From: Hyaloscypha bicolor E
Lineage: Eukaryota; Ascomycota; Leotiomycetes; Helotiales; Hyaloscyphaceae
DNA length: 64,000 nt
Assembly: GCF_002865645.1 (NCBI RefSeq)
Contig: NW_020194512.1
Span: 3,451,183 to 3,515,182, forward strand
Reading direction: 5' to 3'
Made by a program: the position numbers and the translations under genes. Below the pieces are notes generated by a model. The model saw only the letters and a program-made list of their open reading frames with translations, was not told where the DNA came from and did no database searches. Below are positions 44,414-56,915 of the stretch, in pieces; position 1 is the first letter of the stretch; each line of letters opens with the position of its first letter.

Positions 44414-47400
44414 ATGGTAAGTGCATCCAAACCCTATTCGCGTCTAGTACAGTGCAGGACAGACAAGGCTGACGATGACGCGCAAACATAGGGCTCCGCT
44501 ATCATTCTAGACGACATCAAACGCTTCGAGGTCACCGAATTATACACACATCCCGATGCCAAAGTCGATATAGTGTTTGTACATGGTTTGAATGGAGATC
44601 CACGGCGGAGTTGGACAGCAAAGAATGGCACCTTCTGGCCCACACAGCTGCTGCCGGCCTCATTGAAGTCGTCGCAGGCAAGGATCTTGACATATGGTTA
44701 CAATGCAGATGTTTGGACGTTTGGCAGTAACAAGAGCCCAAGGTATGCGGACTCGACATTCCGCACCAAAGACACATCTGCTAACGCTAGGCAGCTCGGA
44801 CCAGATCCACCAACACGCACAAACCCTCCTTACATCCCTAGCTTTAGAACGAAAGAGCGAAGAGACCGTCGAAAATCCCATCTTATGGGTGTGCCATAGC
44901 TTAGGGGGCATACTGGTCAAGCGGGCACTCGAGCTGTCCGCTGACCTGCAAAGCAAAAATGCAGACGACTTACGTTCTATTTTCGTCTCAACATATGGGA
45001 TCATGTTTCTGGGCACACCTCACATCGGTGCTGACCCCGCAAAATGGGGCTTGGTGCTTCAAGGAATGGTTAACGCGCTTGTTCCGAGGAAGTTTCTGGA
45101 TACACAATCAGGACTGATTCAAACATTGCAAACGAATAGCGAAACACTTCAGAATATCAACCTCAAATTCTTGGATATATATCAACGCTTCAAGGTATGT
45201 TTGACATTCTGGGTTATGGCCTTCGCCAACTAACTTCATCAGGTCTGCATGGTTCATGAAGCTGCCCCGACAGATTTCAAGGGCTCGAAACTTTTCGTCG
45301 TGGACCAACATTCAGCTGGTCCACTACTACCAGATGTACAGTATTTTGGTATTGAGGCGACCCATTCATCAATGTCCAAGTTCGAGAGCAAAAATTCTCC
45401 TGGTTATACTAATGTATCCGTCACGCTTAAATCATGGGTAGGCTCCTTGTTATACTACTCACTGCTCCGCACTGACTTTTTCAGGTTCAAGAAGCTCCCC
45501 AACTTGTGGCGTCAAATTGGGAGATAGAAAAAGTGCAAAGAAGGCAGAAAAAGGAAGCTGAAGCAGCTCATCTTTTGGGATACTATGTCAGTCTCCAATT
45601 GGGAATATCGAACGCTTGCTGATTGTAAAAGGCATCCACACCACACCCATCAACGAGTGCTGTAAATACGCCCAGTATGTCACACGGTCCACAATTTATT
45701 TCACAAACAACACAACCTCCAAGCCAACCTGCTTTGACAAGAAGCCTTTCTCCTGAACCACGATTCCACTCACCCGAGGTTGAGGAGGTTGAAGAAATGG
45801 TTGGCCATCACTGAGGCGGATTGCATTGAAGTTCTCTGCACGTATTCATCTCAATGATTTTAAAAAGCTTGGTTTATTTTTATTTTTATTTTATTTTGGG
45901 GGCTCGTTCAGTTGTAAGATACCTCTGTTGAATATAGGCTGATGCTTCTCTTTCTTGTAGCTCCATCAAGTTCTGTAAATAATCCAACACTTATGATCCA
46001 ATCCAATGTCAGTATCGAGCCAGACACGTCGACCGACGAACCAGATACCGCATATTTCATCAAACCTTCTGGCTTTCGTCCCAACTCTTTGTTTGTCGGT
46101 CGACAAGCGGAGCTTGCTGAAATGCACAAGTTACTATTCGATAAGAAGCGACGAAAAGAAGGCACTTCCGCGGTGTTGATCCAAAGTCTACCAGGAGGTG
46201 GCAAAACTCACCTAGCGAGACAGTATCTATACGAACACAAGGACGACTTTCCAGGCGGCATCTTTTGGGTACGAGCGAAAAGTCTAACAGAACTGGCAGC
46301 TGGTTACTGGGATATTGCCCGAAAGGCAGCGCTAAAGCATGTCGAGGGTGACGACGCAAAATTGTTGAAAGATCCTCACCAATTCATTAAAATGGTCAAG
46401 AAGTGGCTCAATCACCGGCACAACTGGCTACTTGTTCTGGATGGTATCCATTTTGGCGATACGGAGGCTTTGGAAAAATTTATTCCTGATAGCCCTAACA
46501 CCAGTCTCATCTATACCTCCACCGAACGGTCCGTCGCTGGGAACTATCATTTCAAGAATCCACAGATCATCAGGTTGCCACTTTTGTCCGCTCGTGAGGC
46601 TCAAAGACTGCTTCTACTCGAGCTTGATAAGAAGGAACCCTTTTCGAGGGATGATTTGAGGCATTCGACAGAGCTTGTCCAGGCGATGGGATTCTTGCCA
46701 GTGGTCATTCATGCAGTTTCTCAACGGCTCAAGACCACTGATGAACCGCTCTCAAAATTCGCACGATCATACGTTTCCGAGCCAAGATTGCGAGGTCTAG
46801 GTACCTACATGGCTGTTGTCGATCAATTGAAAGCCCTCGGAGCCCACGAAGCTTTGAATTTGATCTACCTCCTTTGTTTCTTCAGCCAGCACGTTCCTGT
46901 GGAAATGATCTCCTTAGGTCTCAAGGCGCTCGATGTACCCGTCAAGACCGCAGAGCCGATCATTGGGCGCTCGCTGAATAACACGTTCAAAATTCTCATC
47001 ATGTTCGCGCTCATTGACAGGAATCATCACGATGTCTCGATTCATTCTTCTCAAAGCTCTAAGAGCAGTCGAGATATGCTTGCAGACACCGTCGATGTTA
47101 TTAGACTTCACAGTGTGGTACAAGGTTTCTTCTTCGATACTCTGTCCGGTGCTGGTACTCTTCCAATGTGGCTTGATCGTGCCATCAGAGTATTTTGCTG
47201 CTCATACGATATGGCAAACGACAGAATTGCACGGAAAGCAAATGCCGGACTCGTTGAGGATTATCGTCTGTATGAGATTCATGGGAATAAACTGAAAGAG
47301 CATCTCGTCAAGAATCTATCCAAGCATCTCTCTCGTGATCAAAGAGAAATTCTTGAATATGCACAACAGATGCTAGAACCGCGACTGGTGGCCATCAAAT

Positions 47401-49727
47401 CGGAGATTGATCAACGCACACCCGAGTCCTCGCATGTTATTGCTGGAGGAAGACCAGAAGCATTCCAAACCTCGATCTTTGATCGTACGAGTAGCTCATC
47501 CGACACAGGCCCAGAAACTCCCGGAGATCACAATCGTTCCCGTATCTCGACGTGGGGATTTGAACCTGATAAAGACCAACACGAATCGCCATCTAGCTTG
47601 ACACATGACACGGACTATATTCAACGCATGGATGCTATGTACAGGAATATGTTTCCGCTTCCGCAACAGGAAGACCCAGGATATGAAAGCGATAGGGAGG
47701 GCTCAACCGCGATGACAGTCCAGGCATCTCAGCGGACTCTCCATCGAGATTCTTCCATGAGTCCAGGTGGTCAATGGGAAGAAGTTAGATCCCGGAAACC
47801 AAGACAGAGACCCGATCCTCTGATACTTCACCGAACTGTTAGGAACATGGAGAAATCGCGGTACCGAGATAATGCGGGCGCGTATCGAGCAATGGCTGCC
47901 ATCGACCCCAGAGTCAGTGTCAGTCACGAGACAGCACAAGGCTTTATGCACAGAAGCTCTTCGACTCGTGCTCAATCACGAGGCCGAATGTCGGGTCAAT
48001 CTGTTGCGGAAGTCGCCTTGACGCATATCAACCAGAGCAGTCCACCGCCAGCAAGAGGGGGAGGAATGCTTCAAGATCGAAGGTCATCTTCGCGACGGGG
48101 AAGTGAGAGAAGTCGGTTGAGGACTGGGACTGCCTCTTATGCCTCTGCGGTACTGGGGTCAACTCGTGATACCATTGCTGGACTGAAGGAACTTGTTCGA
48201 CCTTCGACAGAGCCTCCCCCTTCCAGCGAAAGTGCGTCGAGTCTACAACGACCTTCAAGCTCAGCAATGGCATCGCTACAACGATTCCCGATTGAGGTGA
48301 TTCAGCCCTCTCCATCACCACATCCGCCAAATACTCCCAGGGTACCTTATCCGACCTCGCCATATCTTCGTCCATCTTCGGACACGGAATTCTACCAAAT
48401 TCCAGGTCGATACAGCCAGGATAATCCGTACCTTGGGCCAGAACCTTACCCATCTAACACGTATCCCCGGATGGAAGGTATGCCGCCATTCGAGCCAACC
48501 GGAACTGCTTCTTCGTCACCTCTAGCATCAGAGTATCCGACATACCAAAAATACAACGCCTCTGAATCCCTCCCCGCTTCTATGCTTCTCTCCCATTCAA
48601 CCATGACCGAGGTCACCAACCCGCCCTTCCTCTCCCTCTCTTCCCCGAATATCCAAGTCAACAGTCAAAACCCAAACTCCAACCCCTACTACCCAGGCCG
48701 TCCAGAGCTCTCAAACCAAGAAGGCGGCTACACCTCGCAACCAATGTCCCGCGATCCCTCCGGGCAGTCAACACACTCGGACCACTCAGCCCGCTCCACA
48801 GGCCAAGTAGAAAGAAGACGCCGGCCAAGCTTTGCAGAAACCGAGCCCCCTCCGCAGCTTCCCGTCTTCAGTCCCAGGATACCACCAACAAGCTATCAAG
48901 TCTACGAGCGGATGAAAGAGAAGGAGCGCGGTGACCGAGAACGCGATGCGCAGAAGAAAATCAGTCCTCGACTAGGCTACGCCCGCGCAGCACTCGTCGA
49001 GAAGCTCGAAGACTGGGGAGGCAACGCACCTTCAATCCCTCCTACCCTGTCTTCCCCTCCACCTCCGTCCCAATCACAAAAAGAAAGGAAATTCAACCCC
49101 ACTGCCCCATCGTTCTCCCCTTCACCCTCGAGCTTCACGCTCTCTCCACAACCGCCACCTGCGCCTGCGAACTCAATGCTGAGCTCAACTTCCACGTCCG
49201 CGTATCCGAGTCAATACCCGAGTCCACAGCCACAATGGGGGGTGCAGTCAGCAAAGCAGCCGCAGCAGCCGAGGAATAGCCCTGCTTCTTTCTTATCTCA
49301 ATCATCTCAGCCATATTCTTCCCCTCGATCCTTTAACTCTGGCATTGGCACGGGAGGGTCGTATCCGAGTCCGCAACCGCCGTCCAACACACCGGCTTCG
49401 TATGACACTGCAGCTGAATACGATAGAGGCAGACCCGTCTTCCGCAGTGAAATCGTTGGGGAGGCAGGGGATGCAGAGAGGATGGAACGAAGCGGAAGTG
49501 GCAGTGGTGGGATGAGAGTTAACGGCGGGAGGATCATTGAGTTTGGCGATTTTCCTGAGGGGGTCAGGGTTGACGAGGCGAGGGAGCGGGCGCTGCTGTT
49601 GAGGAGTTGGGGCGAGAGGGAACGGGAGGTGGAGGCGAGGAGGAGGTTGAGTAGTCGGAGAAAGGGGAAAAAGCCGGCCGGGGAAGATGAGGCTGTTGGG
49701 TTGGGGATTGGAGGGTTTGGCCGTTAA
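44414..49727 (+). CDS. NLR-type STAND protein: alpha/beta-hydrolase + NB-ARC + long disordered tail
   Basis: Seven exons: 44414-44416 (ATG only), 44492-44742, 44795-45194, 45243-45437, 45485-45586, 45632-45674 and 45961-49727. Phases agree throughout and give 1,586 residues. Residues about 25-290 form an alpha/beta-hydrolase of the DUF676/lipase-like type used at the N terminus of fungal NLRs: VDIVFVHGLNGD, then ILWVCHSLGGILVKRALELS with Ser near 119, and GIMFLGTPHIGADP. After a linker, the NB-ARC NTPase begins at about residue 373 (NSLFVGRQAEL). It has a P-loop LPGGGKTH (about 407-414), Walker B NWLLVLDG (about 485-492) and a sensor-like TSLIYTSTER. A winged-helix-like region follows, and there are no TPR or ankyrin repeats. 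From about 830 the tail is Ser/Pro/Gln-rich and disordered, ending in a charged block. Likely role: nucleotide-controlled self/non-self sensor. The 286-bp intron before NB-ARC has an in-frame early stop if retained. Confidence 0.82.
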
Positions 49728-50395
49728 TGGAAGGAGATTAAGGAGTGTAGGATTAGAACGGACTTCTGGGATTTATTTTTGGGACGGGGGTTTATGGAGA
49801 TTTGGTGTTGGATATCTTGGTTTGGGGTTGAGTGTATGTAGGAATAATATTTGTATTTTGGCGTTATTGTGAGGGATATAGGAGGGTACTTAGGATAAAA
49901 GGTTGGGGTGCATGGATACAGGATGTATATGGAGCGAGCATTGCTGGTAGCATAGTAGCGTTGAATCCAAACTGTTTCTGCCCTCGATTCCTATCAGTAT
50001 GTGACATTATTTTCCCGTGCTTCTTTCGCAGTGTGGGAAAGAACTAGCGAGAGGGTATGAGTCTTGTGAGCGAGCGGGGCCGAAGCTGAGCAGTCTCTTT
50101 TCAGTTCCCGGATGGACTAGTGATTACTTGAAGTGTCACTCCTCCTGGGGCAGCAAATGACTCGCAGCGCATTTGTATCTTTTTTTGATTGCTTTTAAAT
50201 GCATGGTTACTCGTCCTTGGTCGCATTCAGCGCATGATCCTTTCCCCGCCCGTGAGCTGCGATATACTTACGTATCTAGACTTAGACATGGGCAATAAGG
50301 AGACTACCCAGAGCTTCCAAATGGAGACAACGACCGAGGAAAAGATATCAGGATATGTGGAGTCTCGAATGGGTCTCAAACACACACAAAAATGG
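49728..50395. other. 3' flank of the NLR gene
   Basis: Short overlapping frames, none convincing. Nothing else recognised. Confidence 0.5.
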
Positions 50396-50812
50396 CTATT
50401 TTGCTCTTGGATACTCAGAAAGATTCCTCGGGATAGTACCCCGTAGCTTCTGCACTGGATGCCCAGAAAACTTGGACTCTTTCCATAGCCTAGTCTGTTC
50501 GTCCTCTCCTAGTGGCGACACCACGGAAGCCCTTGGGTGGTAGCGGATATAATCACCATAAGCCAAAACCGGAAACCCCAATTCCCTTTCCTTATACACC
50601 TCTACAAACCCCTCCGCCAACGCCTTCTCACCATACATATGCCCCGATCCATTTCCCCTCTGGTACCCCACAAGCCGTATCTGCGTCTTCTTCGGATATT
50701 TCTTCCACCCCGAACAGCTGAGTTCCGAACCAACAACTATAATCTCGTCGAGAGATAGAAACTTTGTGGAATTCCTCCCCAAAGCCTCGTCAGCCGTTGA
50801 AGCCCGTGCCAT
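50396..50812 (-). CDS. Small hypothetical protein
   Basis: 138 codons from ATG 50812 to a TAG at 50396-50398. The composition is protein-like throughout: FLSLDEIIVVGSELSC, GWKKYPKKTQIRLVGYQRG, KALAEGFVEVYKERELGFPV, AYGDYIRYHPRASVV and GEDEQTRLWKESK. No named domain is recognised, and there is no signal peptide or membrane segment. It may be a whole short gene or the last exon of a longer one; no upstream exon on the minus strand was convincing. Confidence 0.45.
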   Translation of the reverse strand: MARASTADEALGRNSTKFLSLDEIIVVGSELSCSGWKKYPKKTQIRLVGYQRGNGSGHMYGEKALAEGFVEVYKERELGFPVLAYGDYIRYHPRASVVSPLGEDEQTRLWKESKFSGHPVQKLRGTIPRNLSEYPRAK

Positions 50813-52955
50813 TCCACGCCGCAATGCAAGTTGCTATCCTTCTTACCGCATGAAGATCTGCCGAGTTCAGGCGCTGTGCCCCCGATGGCCGCTCTAGCAA
50901 AAAGATATCTCATCCTCTGGAGAAGTCGTTGAGTATGCTTGCTGGTGGGTGGTTCTGGGCGTTTGCTCCATCTCTAGCGGTGGAGAAAGGGAAGGAAAGT
51001 TGCTAGTGTTGGGAGCGCGAGAGCGGGAGAAGTGAGAGGCGTGTAAGCCGGTGGGGATGGAACTGGCGGAGGTGAGGGGGGTTTGGTTGTGGGTGTTGAA
51101 TAGCGGAGGGTTTGAAGGTTGGTGATTTGGGCGATGAGGGAGGGGGTGGAGGAGATTGCGTACTACCAGATATTGAGTTGTAATTCTGGGGGGAGGTGGG
51201 TGAAGAGGTGGAAGGCCTGGAGGAAGCTGCTAGTAGGCAAGTCCATTATGAGTTGAGGTTCAGCGTCAAGAAATGGAGATAGGGTCTGGTGTCTTTTGGA
51301 ATGTGAATAGGAAGTCCTAGTTGGGTGGTAGTTTGAAGCTGCGTTACAGAAGTAGACCTTCAGGGTTCCATTTGCGAGTTGGCCCCTGAAACGACCCCCT
51401 GTTCTTCAGCTTGCACTCCCCTGGGGTGTTGCGTACCGAGTACCGAGCTGGTGGAGACCAAGTTACGAAATCCGTTGCTGGAAATGGGAGAGATATTGGT
51501 TTTGACATTACAGTCTTAGCTGTTGAAATGAAGCTTGATTGTTGTGTTTTCTAGGAAAGCTCCAGCTTCCTTAAAACTCTGGAAATTACGTCCCCACTTA
51601 AAAGTGGACCACAGAGCGCACAGCCCCTGATTTTCGACATTAGCATAGTGCACAAGGTTACCTTAAATCGGACATTGACAGTCAATGCGATACACTTTGA
51701 ATCGATATTTCCCCAAAAGAAGGTGTACATGTTCCCCCTGTCGATTACTAAAGACAAAGCCCAAGTACAGAGTGAAGTCTACCATGCTTGCCGATCTACG
51801 ATTTCGAAGCAGTAACGACTTAAATCAAATTGATTCTCATATTTTAAGTCCCAGCAATTTATCCTCCAAACCAAGTATTTGCGTACTGCCGCTCCGTAGT
51901 CCCTCAAGTTATACTTTCGGACAGGTTTTCCCAGCCTGCTCATAATTGAACTTGTGTTTCTCAAGCCCTTCACTTAATTCATGCCAGAGAAAAGGAGGAT
52001 CTTTCGAATGATCCCCCTTCTCCACAAATATTGCTTCCCCTCTTCCCTTTCTCGAATCAGCCCTCGTGTAAATAACGTCATTGTTCTTTTCAACATCTTG
52101 TCCTTTCGCAGCAAATGACAGCTGTCGGGGCATCAAAGATAGGTGCGAGAGGCTCGGCAAACGTGCTGCGGGACTGGAACAGTGAACGGAGATGTTTGTT
52201 TATATTCCAATCAGATGTTGAAGAGCTCAAAAACGCGGAAGCCTAGGGCGGCGATGGCAAGCTCCCAGATGCGGAGCTGGAGCTCAGTTGATAGGAGCGG
52301 GAAGGGGTGGAAGGTTTGAGGTTGGAACATCTTACTATATGACTTCACAAGTCACATACATCCGAGCATATATGAATGTGGTGGACGGTTATTGATGTGA
52401 CAGGCAGGCACTGCCATCTGTAAAGGAGGGAGGGGTCGACGCGGGGGTGCTGCATAACTCGTAAGGTTTACAGGGCCAGGGGTCACTTTACTTGACCGAT
52501 CCCACGCCTTTCTTTGGGATTGAGGTTGGGTCAAAGTCTCATCAACAGGAATATAGAATGGAGTTCATGATCTCTCTAGATAATTTTATTTGAGATATAC
52601 TAGACCACAAGCAGAACCCAAAATTTCGGAATGTTGTAAGTTTGCATTCTACCTCAACTTCCTCCATTTTCAAGCGGCAAGAAGGGTTCAAACGAGCCCT
52701 TCAACCTCTTTATCAAAATACTGCGCTCCAAAACCAGAAATTTATTTTCAAATAAATAGCGCTTGCTGCTTTCACACTTTGAAGTGTTAAGAGGGGCGAC
52801 TTTTCGTCACGGTTGCCAGATCCTTTCCAAATCAAGGCTTACAATCCTGTTATGCTGTTTTCAGTTCGACTTTGATATTTGCACAGTAGCGGAAAGTTTC
52901 TACCCATCACTTCATTGACTTGCATTGAGTAAATTTGAATACCTAGGTCACCCCT
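50813..52955. other. Gene-poor spacer
   Basis: 2.1 kb with only short, unsupported frames. It includes one exact TTTGAAGTGTT (52778-52788), a motif found at three other intergenic sites. Nothing else can be supported. Confidence 0.5.
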
Positions 52956-55900
52956 TCAGCTCTTCCACCACGTTCGCTCCGGATATTGCTGCCAGTCCAC
53001 GTTTGGCTGTTTTACACGGGTTGTGTGCTTTAAGAAACCAAACCTAGGCCACCGCCTTTGACGTTTTATGACACTTCGTATTCTTCCCACTTCGATTGGA
53101 TGATCCTCTGCTAGGAAACAAAGGACTCTTTCCACGTCCCATTTTGATTGGCCCACTGGCCAATTGTTGTACATTTTAACAAGAACTCCATCGCCACCAT
53201 ACAAGTTTTTTTTTCGCGTTTTCGTGGAGGGGTCGGCACCGAATTCCAAGAATAGTTGCAGAGTAGCAAGGAGCATTTTCCCTACATCATCCCGCGTCGA
53301 TCTCATGAAATACCGTTCATAATCATCCACATAGCGTGCAGCATGAAATAGAACCCTTTCCCAACTCTCTTTTATATCGGTTCGATTACTGTGAGGTAAC
53401 AGAAATGCAACGATCCTCTCAGAGCTCATAAGTGTCGCGTTCAGATATTTTTTCTTGTGGGCATTCACATGCTCATGCTCCGCGCTTAATGCGTAGTAAA
53501 GATAAGACCTGCCACATGGGGACCGTGGAAGTTGCTTTGGGAGGCCAAGCTTGACAGTGAGGTAGCGAAACAACGATGCCCGAACAGCCCATATGAGTTT
53601 TACGCGTGGCCAGAAGTGCTCAATGACACTGGAGTTGGCTAGGTGGGCCTTTCGAGACGGTACTGGTACGTGGCGAAAAAGTGTCGTTAAAAAATCGTCT
53701 ACATATTCGACACTTAGTGGAGCATTTTCTTTCTCAACAATGTATGCCAAGCTCAAGATTGTCCCAATGCGCATATCCAGCTCGGAATCATATCTGGCAA
53801 TGCTTACGCGGTGGCTTTTAAGCTGGGATATATACCCTCGGAGCAAAGTACTGTTCGGTCCGAAGTCGATACTGGAGTTTGTTGGGAATCGCGTTTGAGC
53901 CTCCACCAGGAAATCGGCAGCGGTTCTGTGGACATATTTGACTTGCGGATTCCAGGCCACAACTTTGGGGTCTTCGTTGGTAGGCGCCAAATTCGAAATG
54001 TCCGAGAGCTCCAGCAGCCCGGCACAACAAACTTTCAAGCGTTTGTCGACCCTGCTAATAAGTCGTTTCTTTTCTGGCTCTGTCAATATTGGTGGAGTCC
54101 AATCGTTCGGTGACCGGGAAGTTTCTTTTAAGCCAAAAGACAAAACAAGAGCTCGAATAGGTTGCTTATAAGAACCTTCAAACGCTGGCAAAATATCCAA
54201 GAGCCGCCAGGCTTGCATCATTTGAAAATACTTCCAACCTTCGATTCGATATCTCTCTTTGACGGTGGTTAGCATATGGGCGTAAAGCTTAGCCAAATCA
54301 GATGGAAGTTCCTGCAATCGGGTTCCGAGTTCGAAAATGCTATCTCCGTTCCCTATTCCTTCTAGTAACGACCTCACAACGAGTTTCACCCACAGGAACA
54401 CGCCATCTGCTTTGGTGATAATCTCAGTGACGAGCTTAGAAGCTTCAGTTGGGTACTCATCCGACAGGGTCTTCATTCTTGCATCTGCAGCAAGAGTTTC
54501 ATTAACATAGAGGCTAATGTCGTCAAAGGTGAAATCTTGCAGTCGTAGCCCCGGAAACTCGTCAAAAGCTTGATGGAATTCATTCCACGGGCGGCTGGAC
54601 ACACAAATTTTGACATTGGAAGAGGATATGTCTTTCAAAAGCCGGATAGTATCAGTCGGGCTCCCATTATATTCGTCAAGCCCATCGATGAACAGGCAGG
54701 TCCGTGTGCCCATCAGATAATTGAAAAGGCTTTTGATGAGATTTATGAGTTCCATCGGACGCCAGCCTCTCAATTCATGGGTGGATTGGCATAAGGACTT
54801 AAGCCGCTGGCATTCTTTCCAATCTTTCGGCAAGACCTTGGGGATAAGTTGGCGCTTTTGGGACAGAAGAGTATGGAGAAGAGAGCGAAGGAGTCCGGTC
54901 TGGGATGCCTGCTCGGGAACACCGCTTTTCCAGAAGAAAAATCCTGCCGATAACAATCCATCAGGTGTACCGGCCCATTCATTTAATAGTGATGTCGTTT
55001 GCCTATCGTCGTAGATGTATCTCATTAATGTAGACTTTCCCGAGCCAGCTTTTCCATTAATCCAATAAATGCCTTCTCCATGAGCAAGCCAATGGGAAAA
55101 GTCGCCCCAAAGATTGATACCCGGATCGGTAAGTTTGTAAATCCACTCAAAAGTTTTTCTGTGTGCATCCTCGATTTCGTGATACCGATCGTTCATATAC
55201 GGAAATCCTAGGCTGTCTAAGATCGCGTCTTCCATCTGAGACCGCTTTTCGTCCTCAGCCGATTTTTCGCTTGATGGAATGGTTAAACAAGGCTCGCAGG
55301 ATATGAGTCTGGATTCTTTCACAACTTTGATAATTTCTGCTCGCGTTTTCTCGTGCTCGGCAGTAATATGAAATTTGTTGTCTTCGTGGAACCTGGCAAC
55401 GATCTCGTTCTGAATCCGGAATTCCTCGCTGAATGGGGTCTGTCTTGCTTGTAACAGCCGAATGATATGTTTTTGAGAGCTCTCGAGCTTGTCAAACCCC
55501 TTGGCTTGCTCAACGGTAGAAAAATCATGGTTTTCACTGCAACTATTAGCTCGGCTCAGCGACGATCTTCCGTTTCAAAATACCGCAAAGAGAGTAAGAC
55601 ATGGAGCTCCAACTGGCTCCGATAGTCTGACAATGTCGCTGCCATCTGATCCAAAGCCTCCTTGCTCCACACCACCTTCAGCGCCTGACGAAAACTCTTC
55701 CATTTTCGATTCTTAGCATGTTGCTCAACCTTAAGCTTTTCTAGCCGCTCCAGCAACTCGGTCGCAAGCGCTGAACACTGCGACGATAAATCTTCGAGGG
55801 CCTGCTCGTCTCTCGTCAAGCACCCTAGCCTTTCGTGGCACTGAAGTTTGGTGTTGAGATCTTTCAGATCCGCTATCACGTATCCGAGCCTCGCGTTCTC

Positions 55901-56023
55901 AGGCAGAACGCCTTCTGCTGATCTGTGGAGGTGGTAGCCTTTGGAGACGATTTTGCTGCTGAAGTCGACGAACTGAACGATGGTTGCGGCTAAAGACACC
56001 GCCGACAGAGCGTCTAGCACCAT
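52956..56023 (-). CDS. NACHT-domain NLR (STAND) protein
   Basis: Two exons on the minus strand: 56023-55584 and 55536-52956. The 47-bp intron starts GTATTT and ends TTGCAG, with a GCTAAT branch-like site; phases match and give 1,006 residues. Residues 1-150 form the fungal STAND N-terminal helical domain (DALSAVSLAATIVQFVDFSS, KGYHLHRSAEG). A helical linker follows. The NACHT NTPase has Walker A GKAGSGKST (about 308-316), Walker B CLFIDGLDEY (about 427-436), a sensor ICVSSRPWNEF, and a winged-helix/DUF7791-like region with VKYVHRTAADFLVE (about 680). There is no WD40 or large ankyrin array; one FLEFGADPSTKT segment near the end resembles a single ankyrin unit. All NTPase motifs are intact. 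Likely role: fungal innate immunity or allorecognition switch. The next gene on the same strand is a coiled-coil protein. Confidence 0.88.
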
Positions 56024-56915
56024 ATTGAGGATTATCCGTCGATATTTGGGATGGCATGAAAAGCAGATCGTGAGATGAGCAGGTTGACGTTTTTGTCTCG
56101 CACAGCCTCATGTGAGTTTGCATCACACTTCGCCTAAGGGAACGCCTCACATTCAGCCATTCACATGACTTTGAATTGCACACGTGATTTTTTTCTTCAA
56201 GCCCTCATCATCTTTTGCGAACAGGATGAAGTTTCAGACTAGGGCTACACAGCCCTAAGAATTTTGTCCACTGGCTCCCTGTTTACAACCATAAGTAAGC
56301 GGCAAGTCTCCTGAAAATTAAGAGCAGATTTCAACAGCAGCAGGACGGCTGGCGGAGGGCAAACGCTTCAAATGGGAACAGCTTAGGGGAGTTCTTCTAT
56401 GCCTACAAACACTCCCAAAATCATGGGACAATACACGTTCTAGATATGGACATCTTATTAAGAATTCGTTCTTGTTAGCTCCATATTTTGAAGTGTTTGG
56501 AGCGTTCGGCGCTGAATATAGTAATACGTTTCACGTCGGGCTTGTAGTACCATCAATTCATTTTAATGCGGATTTTTGCTTGAATTGATAACGACTTACT
56601 GACTCGGTTGTGGTGCACTGGTACATATCTAACTTTGTTTCTGATACCTTTGCTCCTACTTGTATCGTTTTCACGAGCCCGATCTTCTAAGACTCAGACA
56701 TCAACTGCCCAGCTTCATATTTGGCTTCCGTTCTTTGTGGACTTGAAAATTTTTGACATCGCACATATTTTTGAGTTTCATTAAAGATTTATATGCGCAT
56801 CAATTTGACATGTGTCTTGTGCTCTATCTTCGTGACACGAACCCGTCTCAAGACATTCGATGTTATGCTGCCAAGAGGTTTAGCTCCCGCTTGAACCATC
56901 TCAATTTAGGCTTGA
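56024..56915. promoter_or_regulatory. Promoter-side spacer between the NACHT gene and the coiled-coil gene
   Basis: 892 bp without a supportable gene (a 112-codon plus-strand frame at 56753 overlaps the next gene and is rejected). It contains one TTTGAAGTGTT at 56487-56497. It presumably holds the NACHT promoter and the 3' end of the upstream gene. Confidence 0.4.

Noticed and set aside
45942..45960. ATG at 45942 as the start of a separate 1,261-residue NB-ARC protein
   Set aside because: The ATG lies inside the intron, just before a strong TTTCTTGTAG acceptor, and the upstream hydrolase exons join in phase; one fused gene is the simpler model.
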